Below are positions 1 to 5,917 of a stretch of 5,917 nucleotides of DNA, piece by piece. Position numbers and translations under genes: made by a program. A model generated the notes under the pieces. It worked only from the letters and a program-made list of their open reading frames with translations. It ran no database searches and was not told the origin of the DNA. The stretch covers positions 1 through 5,917 of the forward strand of contig JAFYIK010000223.1 of the NCBI GenBank assembly GCA_017538685.1, read 5' to 3'. Numbering within the stretch: the stretch's first letter is position 1; each line of letters opens with the position of its first letter. Origin of the DNA: Bacteroidales bacterium. Its GTDB lineage: Bacteria > Bacteroidota > Bacteroidia > Bacteroidales > UBA932.

Positions 1-1086
1 ACCGTTCTTCTGGAAGTAGTGAATAGCGCCGGGCTGACAGCCCATATTGCTGACCTCGCAGCAGCACCAGCAGCCGTTCTCCACGAGCTCGCGGGCGTCG
101 TCTTCGGACAGCTCATTCTGGAATGCGCACGGCAGAGCGATATCGCACGGCACGCTCCACGCCTTCTTTCCGGCGTGGAAAACAGCCTGCTCCGGGAAAC
201 GGTCTACCAGATCCTGGGCGCGGTCGTGGTTGGACGCGCGCATCACGAGCAGATAGTCGATCATCTCGGGGGTGATGCCGTTGGCAATCTCGCACACGCC
301 GTCGGGACCGGAGATGGTCACCACCTTAGCGCCGAGTTCGACGGCCTTCTTCGCCGCGCCCCAGGCCACGTTGCCGAAGCCGGAGAGGGCGACCTTTTTG
401 CCCTTGATGTCCTTACCCGCCTTCTGCAGAAGGTGCTGGGTGAAGTAAAGGGCGCCATAGCCGGTCGCTTCGGGCCTCAGGACGGAACCGCCCCAGGTGG
501 AGCCTTTGCCTGTGAGCACGCCGGTGTTGTACTCGCGGGCGAGCTTCTTGTACATTCCGTAGAGATATCCGATCTCACGTCCGCCGACTCCCACATCGCC
601 CGCAGGGATATCCTGGTCGGGACCGATGCACTGCCAGAGCTCGGTCATAAAGGCCTGGCAGAAACGCATAATCTCAGCGTCGCTGCGACCGCGGGGATTG
701 AAGTCCGAGCCACCCTTGGCGCCGCCCATAGGAAGGGTGGTGAGGGCGTTCTTGAACGTCTGCTCGAAACCGAGGAACTTGAGCATCGAAGGCGTCACGG
801 CCTTATGGAAACGGAGACCTCCTTTGTAAGGGCCGATGGCGCTGTTGAACTGAACGCGGTAACCGGTGTTGGTCTGCACCTGGCCTTCGTCGTCGATCCA
901 GGTAACGCGGAAAGTGAAGATGCGGTCGGGCTCGACCATCCTCTCCACTATCTTCGCCTGCTCGAACTCAGGGTGCTGGTTGTAGACTTCTTCCACCGAT
1001 TCGAGTACTTCCTGCACTGCCTGCAGATACTCGCTCTCTCCAGGGTACTTGGCCTGGAGATTCGCCATAATTTCAGATGTTTTCAT
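1..1086 (-). CDS. gdhA: Glutamate dehydrogenase, hexameric GDH-I type, 3' end beyond the window
   Basis: Interconverts L-glutamate and 2-oxoglutarate plus ammonium in the cytoplasm. The 362 codons present read without a break from ATG at 1086 and run off the left edge. The family is about 445-450 residues, so roughly 85 C-terminal residues are missing only because the window ends. Visible motifs, residues from this start: YKGG with K88, FKNAL with K112, GGAKGG with K124 and PAGD with D164. These match the substrate and catalytic lysines and the catalytic Asp of Clostridium symbiosum GDH with a constant offset of one. The Rossmann segment has GFGNVAWGAAKK (236-247) and SGPDG (259-263). Phe and Pro at these places are found in the NAD-dependent clostridial enzyme, so NAD preference is inferred. 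Residues 339-350 are unusually cysteine-rich (C339, C341-C343, C350). The start lies 18 bp after the skp stop with no obvious promoter or terminator between, suggesting co-transcription. Family certain; cofactor choice moderately so. Confidence 0.96.
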   Translation of the reverse strand, partial: MKTSEIMANLQAKYPGESEYLQAVQEVLESVEEVYNQHPEFEQAKIVERMVEPDRIFTFRVTWIDDEGQVQTNTGYRVQFNSAIGPYKGGLRFHKAVTPSMLKFLGFEQTFKNALTTLPMGGAKGGSDFNPRGRSDAEIMRFCQAFMTELWQCIGPDQDIPAGDVGVGGREIGYLYGMYKKLAREYNTGVLTGKGSTWGGSVLRPEATGYGALYFTQHLLQKAGKDIKGKKVALSGFGNVAWGAAKKAVELGAKVVTISGPDGVCEIANGITPEMIDYLLVMRASNHDRAQDLVDRFPEQAVFHAGKKAWSVPCDIALPCAFQNELSEDDARELVENGCWCCCEVSNMGCQPGAIHYFQKNG

Positions 1087-1104
1087 AGGTTGTCAAAAAA
1101 GAAT

Positions 1105-1665
1105 TTACTGCTGTGCAGCCATCTCCTGCTGGAGAGTCTCGAGGGTCCTGCCCTCCTTGATACCGAGAGCCTTGCGGGCAATCGGGGTGAGGTCCACGCT
1201 CTGCTCGGGATCGAAGTAAAGGACCTGCGAGAGGTCGAACACATACACGAAGCCCTCTTTCTTGGCCAGCTCGGTGACGGTGTCCATCGCCTTCTTCTGG
1301 ATCGGGGCCATCAGGCTCTGCTGCTGCTGTGCAAGCTCCTGCTGCACGCTCTGCTCGAAGGTCTGGATGCGCTGCTGGATCTCTGTGAGCTCTTTCTCCT
1401 TGCTCTCGCGGATGGCGGGAGTCCAGGTGCTGACTTTCTGCTGATAGGTCTGGTACTTGGACTGGAATTCCTCGACCATGGCCTCGTAAGTTTCCTGTGC
1501 TTCCTGGCTTGAAGCCTGGATGGTGGCGCGGGCCTGGTCGGCCTCCGGCATAAGCTGCACGAGCTCGGAGAAGTTGACGTGCGCGAACTTGGGCTGCGCC
1601 ATTGCAGCGATGCTCACAAGAGCCGCCGCTGCGATCACTAATGCTTTCTTCATAATATCTTTCAT
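1105..1665 (-). CDS. skp: Skp/OmpH-family periplasmic chaperone
   Basis: Predicted periplasmic holdase that binds unfolded outer-membrane proteins after Sec export and passes them to the BAM complex. The 186-residue protein opens with a Sec signal peptide: lysines, then a hydrophobic run (ALVIAAAALVSIAAMAQ), likely cut after A-M-A near residue 23. Next comes the short family start 'KFAHVNFSELVQLMPEADQA', then a long Gln/Glu/Lys-rich helical region (about 43-135) expected to form the coiled-coil tentacles, then a returning strand-like part (EGFVYVFDLSQVLYFD). This is the Skp order. A start at the internal ATG (1653, giving MKKALVIAA) would also leave a good signal peptide. The upstream ATG is kept because the AT-rich stretch in front resembles Bacteroidota leaders. 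It lies 11 bp after bamA, its client-handling partner. Related genomes often carry two tandem skp-like genes here; only one is present. Confidence 0.9.
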   Translation of the reverse strand: MKDIMKKALVIAAAALVSIAAMAQPKFAHVNFSELVQLMPEADQARATIQASSQEAQETYEAMVEEFQSKYQTYQQKVSTWTPAIRESKEKELTEIQQRIQTFEQSVQQELAQQQQSLMAPIQKKAMDTVTELAKKEGFVYVFDLSQVLYFDPEQSVDLTPIARKALGIKEGRTLETLQQEMAAQQ

Positions 1666-1676
1666 TGTTGATTATT

Positions 1677-4271
1677 CTAGAATTGTTGTCCGATCACGAA
1701 GTGGAACTGGCTTCCGCCCTTGCTCGCGCTGTCGAAACCGTAGCCCCAGTCGACGCCGAGAAGGCCGACCATCGGGAGGAAGACTCGCACGCCGACGCCG
1801 GCGGAGCGGTAGAACTGGGACGGGTTGAACTCCCTGATATCCGACCAGCAGTTACCTCCCTCGAGGAAACCGAGGACGTAGATGGTGCTGGTAGGCTGGA
1901 GGATGACGGGATAACGGAGCTCGACGGTGAATTTGTCGTAGACGTTACCGGCATAGGCGTAACCGTTCGAGTTGTAGGTGGTCGTCTGATACGGGGTCAG
2001 CGAGTAGTTCTCATAACCACGCAGGGAGACGACTTCCGAGCCGTAGGTGTTGTAACCGGACATACCGTCACCGCCCACGAGGAAGCCCTCGAACGGGGAG
2101 TAACCCCAGTTGCGGTTGTAGTAGCCCAGGTAACCGAACTGCGCGCGCGCCATCAACACGAGGTCGCCTGCGAGCTTGATATACTGCGCTGCGGACAGTT
2201 TCCATTTATGGTACTCTATCCACTTGTAACGGGTGTCGGAGCCCCAGTTGGAGTAATCGATGTCTTTATATGAAGCCACGGGGACTTTATTGCCCGAAGC
2301 GTCGTAGTCGTACTTGCGGAACAGGGAGTAAGGCGGGGTGGCCGCCACGCTGACTGAGAATTCAGATCCCTGACGGGGATAGATCTGCTGGTCAGTGCTG
2401 TTCCTCATAATGTTCAGCGAGTAGCTGAGGTTGTTCGCAAGGCCGTCGTCGAAGATGAAGTAACCGGAGTACCAGTTGGTGAGCTTGTAAGTCTGCCAGC
2501 TGAGGCCGTTGTAGAGCACGAAATAGCTGTCGGGCCACTTCAGGCGCTTACCAAGCGAGGCGGACGCTCCGAAGACCTCCATCTGGCGGTCGTGGCTGAG
2601 AATGTTGAGCGCCAGGTAGGAGTTGGTCTGGCGGGTGTAATATGCCGACAGGTTCAGCGAGGTAGGCTTCTTGCCGAAGAGCCAGGGCTCGGTGAAACTG
2701 GCTGTCAAAGCGGTGTAGTAGGTTCCGTTGGTCTGGAAGCGGAAGGCGAGGTTCTGCGCGTCGCCGAGCGGCACCGGGCGCCAGGCTTCCTTCTCAAACA
2801 GGCGGTGCGTGCTGAAGTTATTAAAGCTCACGCCGACCGTGGCCACGAAGGTGTTTCCGCCCCAGCCGCCGGAAAGCTCGAGCTGGCTCGAAGGCTTCTC
2901 CGTGACGTTGTAGATGATGTCGACGGTGTTGTCACGCTGGTTAGGGATTATGCTGTAGCCGCTGGACGGGTCCATAATGGCTTCCTGGTCGAACTGGCCC
3001 AGGGAGGCGATTTCGCGTATGGAACGCTCGAAATCGGACTGGCTGAAGAGGTATCCCGGGCGGGTGAAGACCTGACGGCGCACGATCTTTTCGTTAGTGA
3101 GGTCGTTACCGTTGATTATGATGTTGTTCAGGGTCGCCTGCTTGCCCTCGGTGATGCGAAGCTCCACATCCACCGAATCGTTCTGGATGTTGGTCTCCAC
3201 CGGCGTGACGTTGAAGAAGAGATATCCGTTGTCGCGGTAGAGCTTCGAGATGTCGTAGTCGGACTGCTTGCCGCCGCCATAGAGGCGCTTTTCCATCGAG
3301 ACCACGTCGTAGACATCGCCTTTCTGGATGCTGAGGATGTTGTTAAGCGCGTCGGTGCCGTAGACGGAGTTGCCGGTCCAGGTGATGTCGCGGAAATAGT
3401 ACTTCTGGCCTTCTTCAATGTTGAGGTCGATGCACATACGCTTCTTCACCTTGCCGTTTTTCTTGGGGATGTCCACTATGTAGATGCTGTCGCTCACGAT
3501 GCGGGCGTCGCGGTAACCGGCTTCCTTGAAAGCATCCACGAGCAGCTTTTTATCGTTGGGATACTCCTTTTCGTTGAATTTCTTGCTGCTGAAGAAGTTG
3601 TAGATTTTGTTGGACTTGGTCTTCTTCATCGAACGGGCGAGCTTGAATTCCTTGACGTGCTCGTTACCGTTGAAGTTGATGTCCTTGATCTTCACCTTCG
3701 GACCGCGGTCCACGGCGAAGTTCACACGGATGGCGTTGCGCACGACCGAATCCTTCGTCACCTCCGGAGTCACCTCGCAGAGGAGGTATCCTTTTTCAGC
3801 GTAGTAACGCTTGATAATGCCCACCGAGGTGGTCTTGACATAGTCGGAGAACTCTCCGCCGCGGCGGATATGGAGTCTGTCCTGAAGTTCTTTCTTATCG
3901 CCGGATTTCACACCGGTGAAGGTCCAGCGGGACACGCGCGGGCGCTCCTGAAGCTCGATGCGGAACCACACAGAATCGCGGTTTTCACTGAGATGGTCAA
4001 TATACAGGCCCACGTCCTCGAAATAGCCCTGAAGGGTGAGTTTGCGCAGGACGACGGAGATGTCGTCGCCGGGGACGGTGATCTCCCTGCCTTTCACGAG
4101 GCCTGACTGCTGGATTAACTGCTGGTCGGAGAAATAGGTGTTTCCCTGAACGGTCACGCCTCCGACGATGTATTTCCGGGGATGAGCGTAGTCCACCTCC
4201 ACTTGCGCGCGGGCGCTGAAGGCAGCGGCGGCGCAGAGGATGACGGTCATCAATATCCGGCTTAATTTCAT
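1677..4271 (-). CDS. bamA: Outer-membrane beta-barrel assembly protein BamA (Omp85)
   Basis: Central component of the BAM complex, which folds and inserts beta-barrel proteins into the outer membrane. From ATG at 4271 the protein has 864 residues. A signal peptide (MKLSRILMTVILCAAAAFSA) is likely cut after A-R-A at residue 22. Five POTRA domains follow, at about 33-110, 112-191, 192-288, 289-376 and 377-460, each opening with a '(V/I)xGN'-like strand and ending 'xRP', 'DRGP', 'EEGQ', 'TEGK' or 'TEKP'. The rest is the 16-strand barrel. It carries the loop-6 motif as LRGY (750-753) and ends in Phe, the usual C-terminal barrel signal. POTRA3 has a Lys-rich insert (KKTKSNKIYNFFSSKKFNEK), a feature I associate with Bacteroidota BamA. 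A GTG at 4292 is in frame, but it would place seven residues before the signal peptide and would overlap the putative promoter, so 4271 is chosen. Confidence 0.97.
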   Translation of the reverse strand: MKLSRILMTVILCAAAAFSARAQVEVDYAHPRKYIVGGVTVQGNTYFSDQQLIQQSGLVKGREITVPGDDISVVLRKLTLQGYFEDVGLYIDHLSENRDSVWFRIELQERPRVSRWTFTGVKSGDKKELQDRLHIRRGGEFSDYVKTTSVGIIKRYYAEKGYLLCEVTPEVTKDSVVRNAIRVNFAVDRGPKVKIKDINFNGNEHVKEFKLARSMKKTKSNKIYNFFSSKKFNEKEYPNDKKLLVDAFKEAGYRDARIVSDSIYIVDIPKKNGKVKKRMCIDLNIEEGQKYYFRDITWTGNSVYGTDALNNILSIQKGDVYDVVSMEKRLYGGGKQSDYDISKLYRDNGYLFFNVTPVETNIQNDSVDVELRITEGKQATLNNIIINGNDLTNEKIVRRQVFTRPGYLFSQSDFERSIREIASLGQFDQEAIMDPSSGYSIIPNQRDNTVDIIYNVTEKPSSQLELSGGWGGNTFVATVGVSFNNFSTHRLFEKEAWRPVPLGDAQNLAFRFQTNGTYYTALTASFTEPWLFGKKPTSLNLSAYYTRQTNSYLALNILSHDRQMEVFGASASLGKRLKWPDSYFVLYNGLSWQTYKLTNWYSGYFIFDDGLANNLSYSLNIMRNSTDQQIYPRQGSEFSVSVAATPPYSLFRKYDYDASGNKVPVASYKDIDYSNWGSDTRYKWIEYHKWKLSAAQYIKLAGDLVLMARAQFGYLGYYNRNWGYSPFEGFLVGGDGMSGYNTYGSEVVSLRGYENYSLTPYQTTTYNSNGYAYAGNVYDKFTVELRYPVILQPTSTIYVLGFLEGGNCWSDIREFNPSQFYRSAGVGVRVFLPMVGLLGVDWGYGFDSASKGGSQFHFVIGQQF

Positions 4272-4291
4272 ACTTGTTCTCAAAAAGCCCA

Positions 4292-4323
4292 CAAAGATAG
4301 CTAAACTATTTCACTTTTCCGAA
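4292..4323 (-). promoter_or_regulatory. Candidate Bacteroidota-type promoter for bamA-skp-gdhA
   Basis: On the minus strand, TATCTTTG (4299-4292) matches all fixed positions of the Bacteroidota -7 element TAnnTTTG. Twenty bases upstream is TTCG (4323-4320), one mismatch from the -33 element TTTG and at the usual spacing. Transcription would start near 4286, giving a leader of roughly 15 nt before the bamA ATG. The -33 part and the spacer lie over the last codons of uppS. One 8-mer with four free or weak positions can occur by chance; its place in the 34-bp intergenic gap is the main support. Confidence 0.5.
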
Positions 4324-4992
4324 GCGGCGGTCACGGCGTGAATACTCCTCGATCGCGGCCACGAGGCTATCCTTTCTAAAATCAGGCCAAAGTGTGTCGG
4401 TGAAGACGAATTCGGTGTAGGCCGTCTGCCAGAGCATATAGTTACTGATGCGCATTTCGCCCGAAGTACGGATGAGCAGCTCGGGGTCAGGCACGCCGGC
4501 GGTGACGAGGGCGCCATCAATCGCCTCCATAGTTATCTCCTCAGGCTTGCAGGTCCGGGCGAGCTTGCGCGCAGCCTGCATAATGTCCCACTTTCCGCTG
4601 TAGCTCAGCATAATGAGCATAGTGGTGTTGGGGTTGTTCTCAGTGGCCTTCTCCAGGTTGGTGATTGCTTCGTCCAGGTCCGGAGCGAGGCGGGAGCGGT
4701 TACCGAGCACGCGGAAGCGCACGCCGTTGTCCATAAGGGTGTCGTATTCCTGGATCATACATTTTGCGAGGAGCGACATCAGGGCGCCGACTTCCTCGGA
4801 AGGGCGGCTCCAGTTTTCTTCGGAAAAGGCGTAGAGCGAAAGATATTTCACCCCGAGCTCGACGCATTTTTCAGTGACGGCGCGGACGCTCTTCACGCCC
4901 TCCATATGCCCCTGCACGCGGTCCAGTCCGCGCTGTTTTGCCCAACGGCCGTTGCCGTCCATTATGATGCTGATGTGGGTAGGAATATTCAT
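4306..4992 (-). CDS. uppS: Isoprenyl transferase, undecaprenyl-diphosphate synthase
   Basis: Cis-prenyltransferase that condenses isopentenyl diphosphate onto farnesyl diphosphate to make undecaprenyl diphosphate, the lipid carrier for peptidoglycan and surface polysaccharides. It acts at the cytoplasmic face of the inner membrane. At 228 residues it is slightly shorter than the E. coli enzyme. Visible motifs: MDGNGRWA with the catalytic Asp at D12, QGHMEG with H29, LYAFSEENWSRP (S57, N60, W61), LSYSGKWDI, and the C-terminal LLIRTSGEMRISN with R175, R181 and S183, then E194 in AYTEF. Against E. coli UppS these keep constant offsets (14 for the N-terminal set, 19 for the C-terminal set), so all known diphosphate-binding and Mg-binding residues are present. 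The ATG directly follows the nadK stop codon. Identification is firm; the exact product chain length cannot be read from the sequence. Confidence 0.97.
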   Translation of the reverse strand: MNIPTHISIIMDGNGRWAKQRGLDRVQGHMEGVKSVRAVTEKCVELGVKYLSLYAFSEENWSRPSEEVGALMSLLAKCMIQEYDTLMDNGVRFRVLGNRSRLAPDLDEAITNLEKATENNPNTTMLIMLSYSGKWDIMQAARKLARTCKPEEITMEAIDGALVTAGVPDPELLIRTSGEMRISNYMLWQTAYTEFVFTDTLWPDFRKDSLVAAIEEYSRRDRRFGKVK

Positions 4993-4995
4993 TTA
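4990..4995 (-). other. Abutting stop-start junction nadK/uppS
   Basis: On the minus strand the nadK stop TAA (4995-4993) is followed at once by the uppS ATG (4992-4990), giving TAAATG with no spacer. This fits translational coupling by re-initiation, which would tie uppS synthesis to nadK translation. The junction is seen directly; coupling is inferred. Confidence 0.6.
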
Positions 4996-5805
4996 CCTGC
5001 TGTTGCGCACGTCCTCTCCCCAGAATAGCTTGGAGCGGAGGGCGTCGATGAAACTTGATTTACCGAAGGTGACGCGTCTGAGCGCAAAGGGGGCGCAGCG
5101 GACCTTGATCCGGGCGCCGGCGGGAAGGACATAGTCCTTATTGTCCACGGAAAGCAGCACAGAGCGGTTCTTGCGGTCTATGGCGGTCATCTCCACGACG
5201 GAGCTCTTCGCGACCACGAGCGGCCGGACGTTGAGGTTGTGCGGCGCGATAGGGGCGATTATGAACACCTCCACGTTCGGAGGGCAGATGGGACCGCCTA
5301 CGCTGAGCGAATACGCAGTGCTGCCTGTGCTGGTGCTGACCAGAAGACCGTCGCACCAATATGTGGGGAGGGGGGCGCCGTCCAGCTCGAGGCCCACGCC
5401 GAGAGTGCCTGCGCCGCTACGGCGGAAAGCGACCTCGTTCAGCGCATACGGGAAGATCTGGGGAGCGTCCGCTCCTTCCACCCTCACCTCCAGCATCTCG
5501 CGCTCCTCTATGACGTACTGCCCCGCGAGCAGCGGCTCGAGCACCGAGCCGAGTTCGTTGTCGGACAGGAAACCCATCCTGCCGAGGTTGATGCCGAGAA
5601 TAGGCACACCCGCCTCGCAGACTATCCTGGAGGCCGTCAGGAAGGTGCCGTCGCCGCCGAAGGCGATCAGCATATCCGTGCCGGGGGCAAGGCCGCCGGC
5701 TACGTCGTATGTGCTGACGCCGGCCGCGGCGAGCTCATCGAGGAAAGCCCTTACGGCAGGGTCTGAGACGAGGCCTGATTTCTTTATGAAATATGCAATT
5801 TTCAT
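4993..5805 (-). CDS. nadK: NAD kinase (ATP-NAD kinase)
   Basis: Phosphorylates NAD+ to NADP+ in the cytoplasm with ATP or polyphosphate; the sole de novo route to NADP. The 270-residue protein has the family motifs in order: GGDGT (50-54) with catalytic D52, NLGRMGFL (73-80), the NE pair at 123-124, the glycine/serine-rich DGLLVSTSTGSTAYSLSVGG (152-171) that contacts NAD, and IAPIAPHNLNVRP (183-195). Length is near the usual 270-300. An in-frame ATG at 5826 would add MLNLRLN, but it lies inside and upstream of the putative -7 element. The 5805 start (MKIAYFIKKS) is the natural beginning of the first beta strand of the fold, so it is chosen. nadK heads the minus-strand cluster and is divergent from pdxJ. 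Confidence 0.97.
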   Translation of the reverse strand: MKIAYFIKKSGLVSDPAVRAFLDELAAAGVSTYDVAGGLAPGTDMLIAFGGDGTFLTASRIVCEAGVPILGINLGRMGFLSDNELGSVLEPLLAGQYVIEEREMLEVRVEGADAPQIFPYALNEVAFRRSGAGTLGVGLELDGAPLPTYWCDGLLVSTSTGSTAYSLSVGGPICPPNVEVFIIAPIAPHNLNVRPLVVAKSSVVEMTAIDRKNRSVLLSVDNKDYVLPAGARIKVRCAPFALRRVTFGKSSFIDALRSKLFWGEDVRNSR

Positions 5806-5814
5806 ATTGAGCCT

Positions 5815-5822
5815 CAAATTTA
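5815..5822 (-). promoter_or_regulatory. Candidate -7 element for nadK
   Basis: TAAATTTG on the minus strand (5822-5815) matches TAnnTTTG at all fixed positions and ends nine bases before the nadK ATG at 5805. If transcription starts about five bases downstream, the leader is only a few bases long. No TTTG is found at the expected -33 position; the upstream stretch is A-rich instead. It overlaps the in-frame ATG at 5826 only at its upstream edge, supporting the shorter nadK start. Confidence 0.5.
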
Positions 5823-5835
5823 GCATTTTTATTTG

Positions 5836-5843
5836 TATTTTTG
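5836..5843 (+). promoter_or_regulatory. Candidate -7 element for pdxJ
   Basis: TATTTTTG on the plus strand matches TAnnTTTG and ends nine bases before the pdxJ ATG at 5853, the same spacing as on the nadK side. No good -33 TTTG is present at 19-21 bases upstream. In an AT-rich gap such 8-mers are easier to find by chance, so this is a moderate call. Confidence 0.45.
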
Positions 5844-5852
5844 CGCGTTTAG

Positions 5853-5917
5853 ATGACTAGGCTTAGCGTAAATATCAACAAGATCGCGACCCTTCGAAAC
5901 GCCCGCGGCGGAAACCT
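5853..5917 (+). CDS. pdxJ: Pyridoxine 5'-phosphate synthase, N-terminal fragment
   Basis: Only the first 21 codons (plus two bases) are in the window, and they match the start of PdxJ: a TIM-barrel enzyme that joins 1-deoxy-D-xylulose 5-phosphate and 3-amino-2-oxopropyl phosphate to form pyridoxine 5'-phosphate in the DXP-dependent vitamin B6 pathway. The visible stretch SVNINKIATLRNARGG corresponds to the first strand and active-site loop (E. coli GVNIDHIATLRNARG). The start is secure because an in-frame TAG sits immediately before the ATG. The usual length is about 240 residues, so over 90 percent lies beyond the right edge; the truncation is due to the window. Divergence from nadK agrees with the layout I recall from Bacteroides. 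Asp-His of the E. coli motif is Asn-Lys here. The identification rests on a short but very characteristic sequence. Confidence 0.9.
   Translation, partial: MTRLSVNINKIATLRNARGGN

Noticed and set aside
19..1512. A 497-codon open frame on the plus strand, antisense to gdhA and part of skp.
   Set aside because: It is codon-aligned with both real genes, where its stop codons would need TTA, CTA or TCA in the sense genes. These are rare in GC-rich coding sequence, so long antisense frames arise passively. The translation (rich in L, H, E, G, V) shows no recognisable domain, while the minus strand encodes clear GDH and Skp.
1665..2273. A 202-codon plus-strand frame antisense to the bamA barrel region.
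   Set aside because: Same codon-aligned antisense effect; no recognisable protein features.
2592..4106. A 504-codon open frame on the plus strand inside bamA.
   Set aside because: Also codon-aligned antisense to bamA, with the same codon-bias explanation. No domain, signal peptide or promoter is visible, and bamA is unambiguous on the other strand.
4232..4240. Cys13 in the BamA signal peptide as a lipoprotein lipobox.
   Set aside because: The residues before it (V-I-L-C) do not fit the [LVI][ASTVI][GAS]C pattern, and a normal signal peptidase I site (A-R-A) follows at residues 20-22.
4272..4292. GTG at 4292 as an upstream bamA start.
   Set aside because: It would put MGFLRTS before a complete signal peptide starting MKLSRIL and would place the start codon directly on the candidate -7 element.
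4296..4309. Small dyad ATAG-CTAAA-CTAT between uppS and bamA as a terminator.
   Set aside because: The stem is four AT-rich base pairs with no G/C core and no following T-run suited to termination; it is too weak.
5141..5860. Plus-strand open frames over nadK (5141-5860 and 5239-5766).
   Set aside because: They lie wholly opposite a well-supported NAD kinase, show low-complexity Ser/Pro/Arg or Ala/Glu composition and match no family I recognise.

Overview
The window reads as a stretch of core chromosome from a GC-rich member of the Bacteroidota, most likely Bacteroidales. Three things point there. The gene order pdxJ (divergent) / nadK – uppS – bamA – skp is one I associate with Bacteroides and its relatives. 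The Skp and BamA proteins look like Bacteroidota versions. There are no clear Shine-Dalgarno sites, but there are matches to the Bacteroidota -7 promoter element TAnnTTTG upstream of nadK, bamA and pdxJ. This assignment rests on recognition, not on a search.

Layout, right to left because most genes lie on the minus strand. At 5853-5917 the first 21 codons of pdxJ (vitamin B6 synthesis) run rightwards out of the window. A 47-bp AT-rich divergent promoter region (5806-5852) separates it from nadK (NAD kinase, 5805-4993). uppS (undecaprenyl-diphosphate synthase, 4992-4306) follows with no gap at all. Next, 34 bp later, comes bamA (Omp85 outer-membrane assembly protein, 4271-1677), with a possible promoter of its own in front. 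Then come skp (periplasmic chaperone, 1665-1105) 11 bp on, and gdhA (glutamate dehydrogenase, 1086 to beyond position 1) 18 bp on. All five minus-strand genes are tightly packed, with no visible terminator between them.

Functionally, uppS, bamA and skp form an envelope block: the lipid carrier for peptidoglycan and surface glycans, the beta-barrel insertion machine, and the chaperone that delivers barrel proteins to it. nadK supplies NADP(H), pdxJ supplies PLP, and gdhA links ammonium to 2-oxoglutarate. The attachment of gdhA to the end of the envelope block is the least expected part of the arrangement.

I found no mobile element, CRISPR array, tRNA, rRNA or unknown gene, and no gene-free stretch longer than 47 bp. 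I see no evidence of a new biological system here. The findings below are modest: gene arrangement, promoter architecture and a cysteine-rich segment in the glutamate dehydrogenase.
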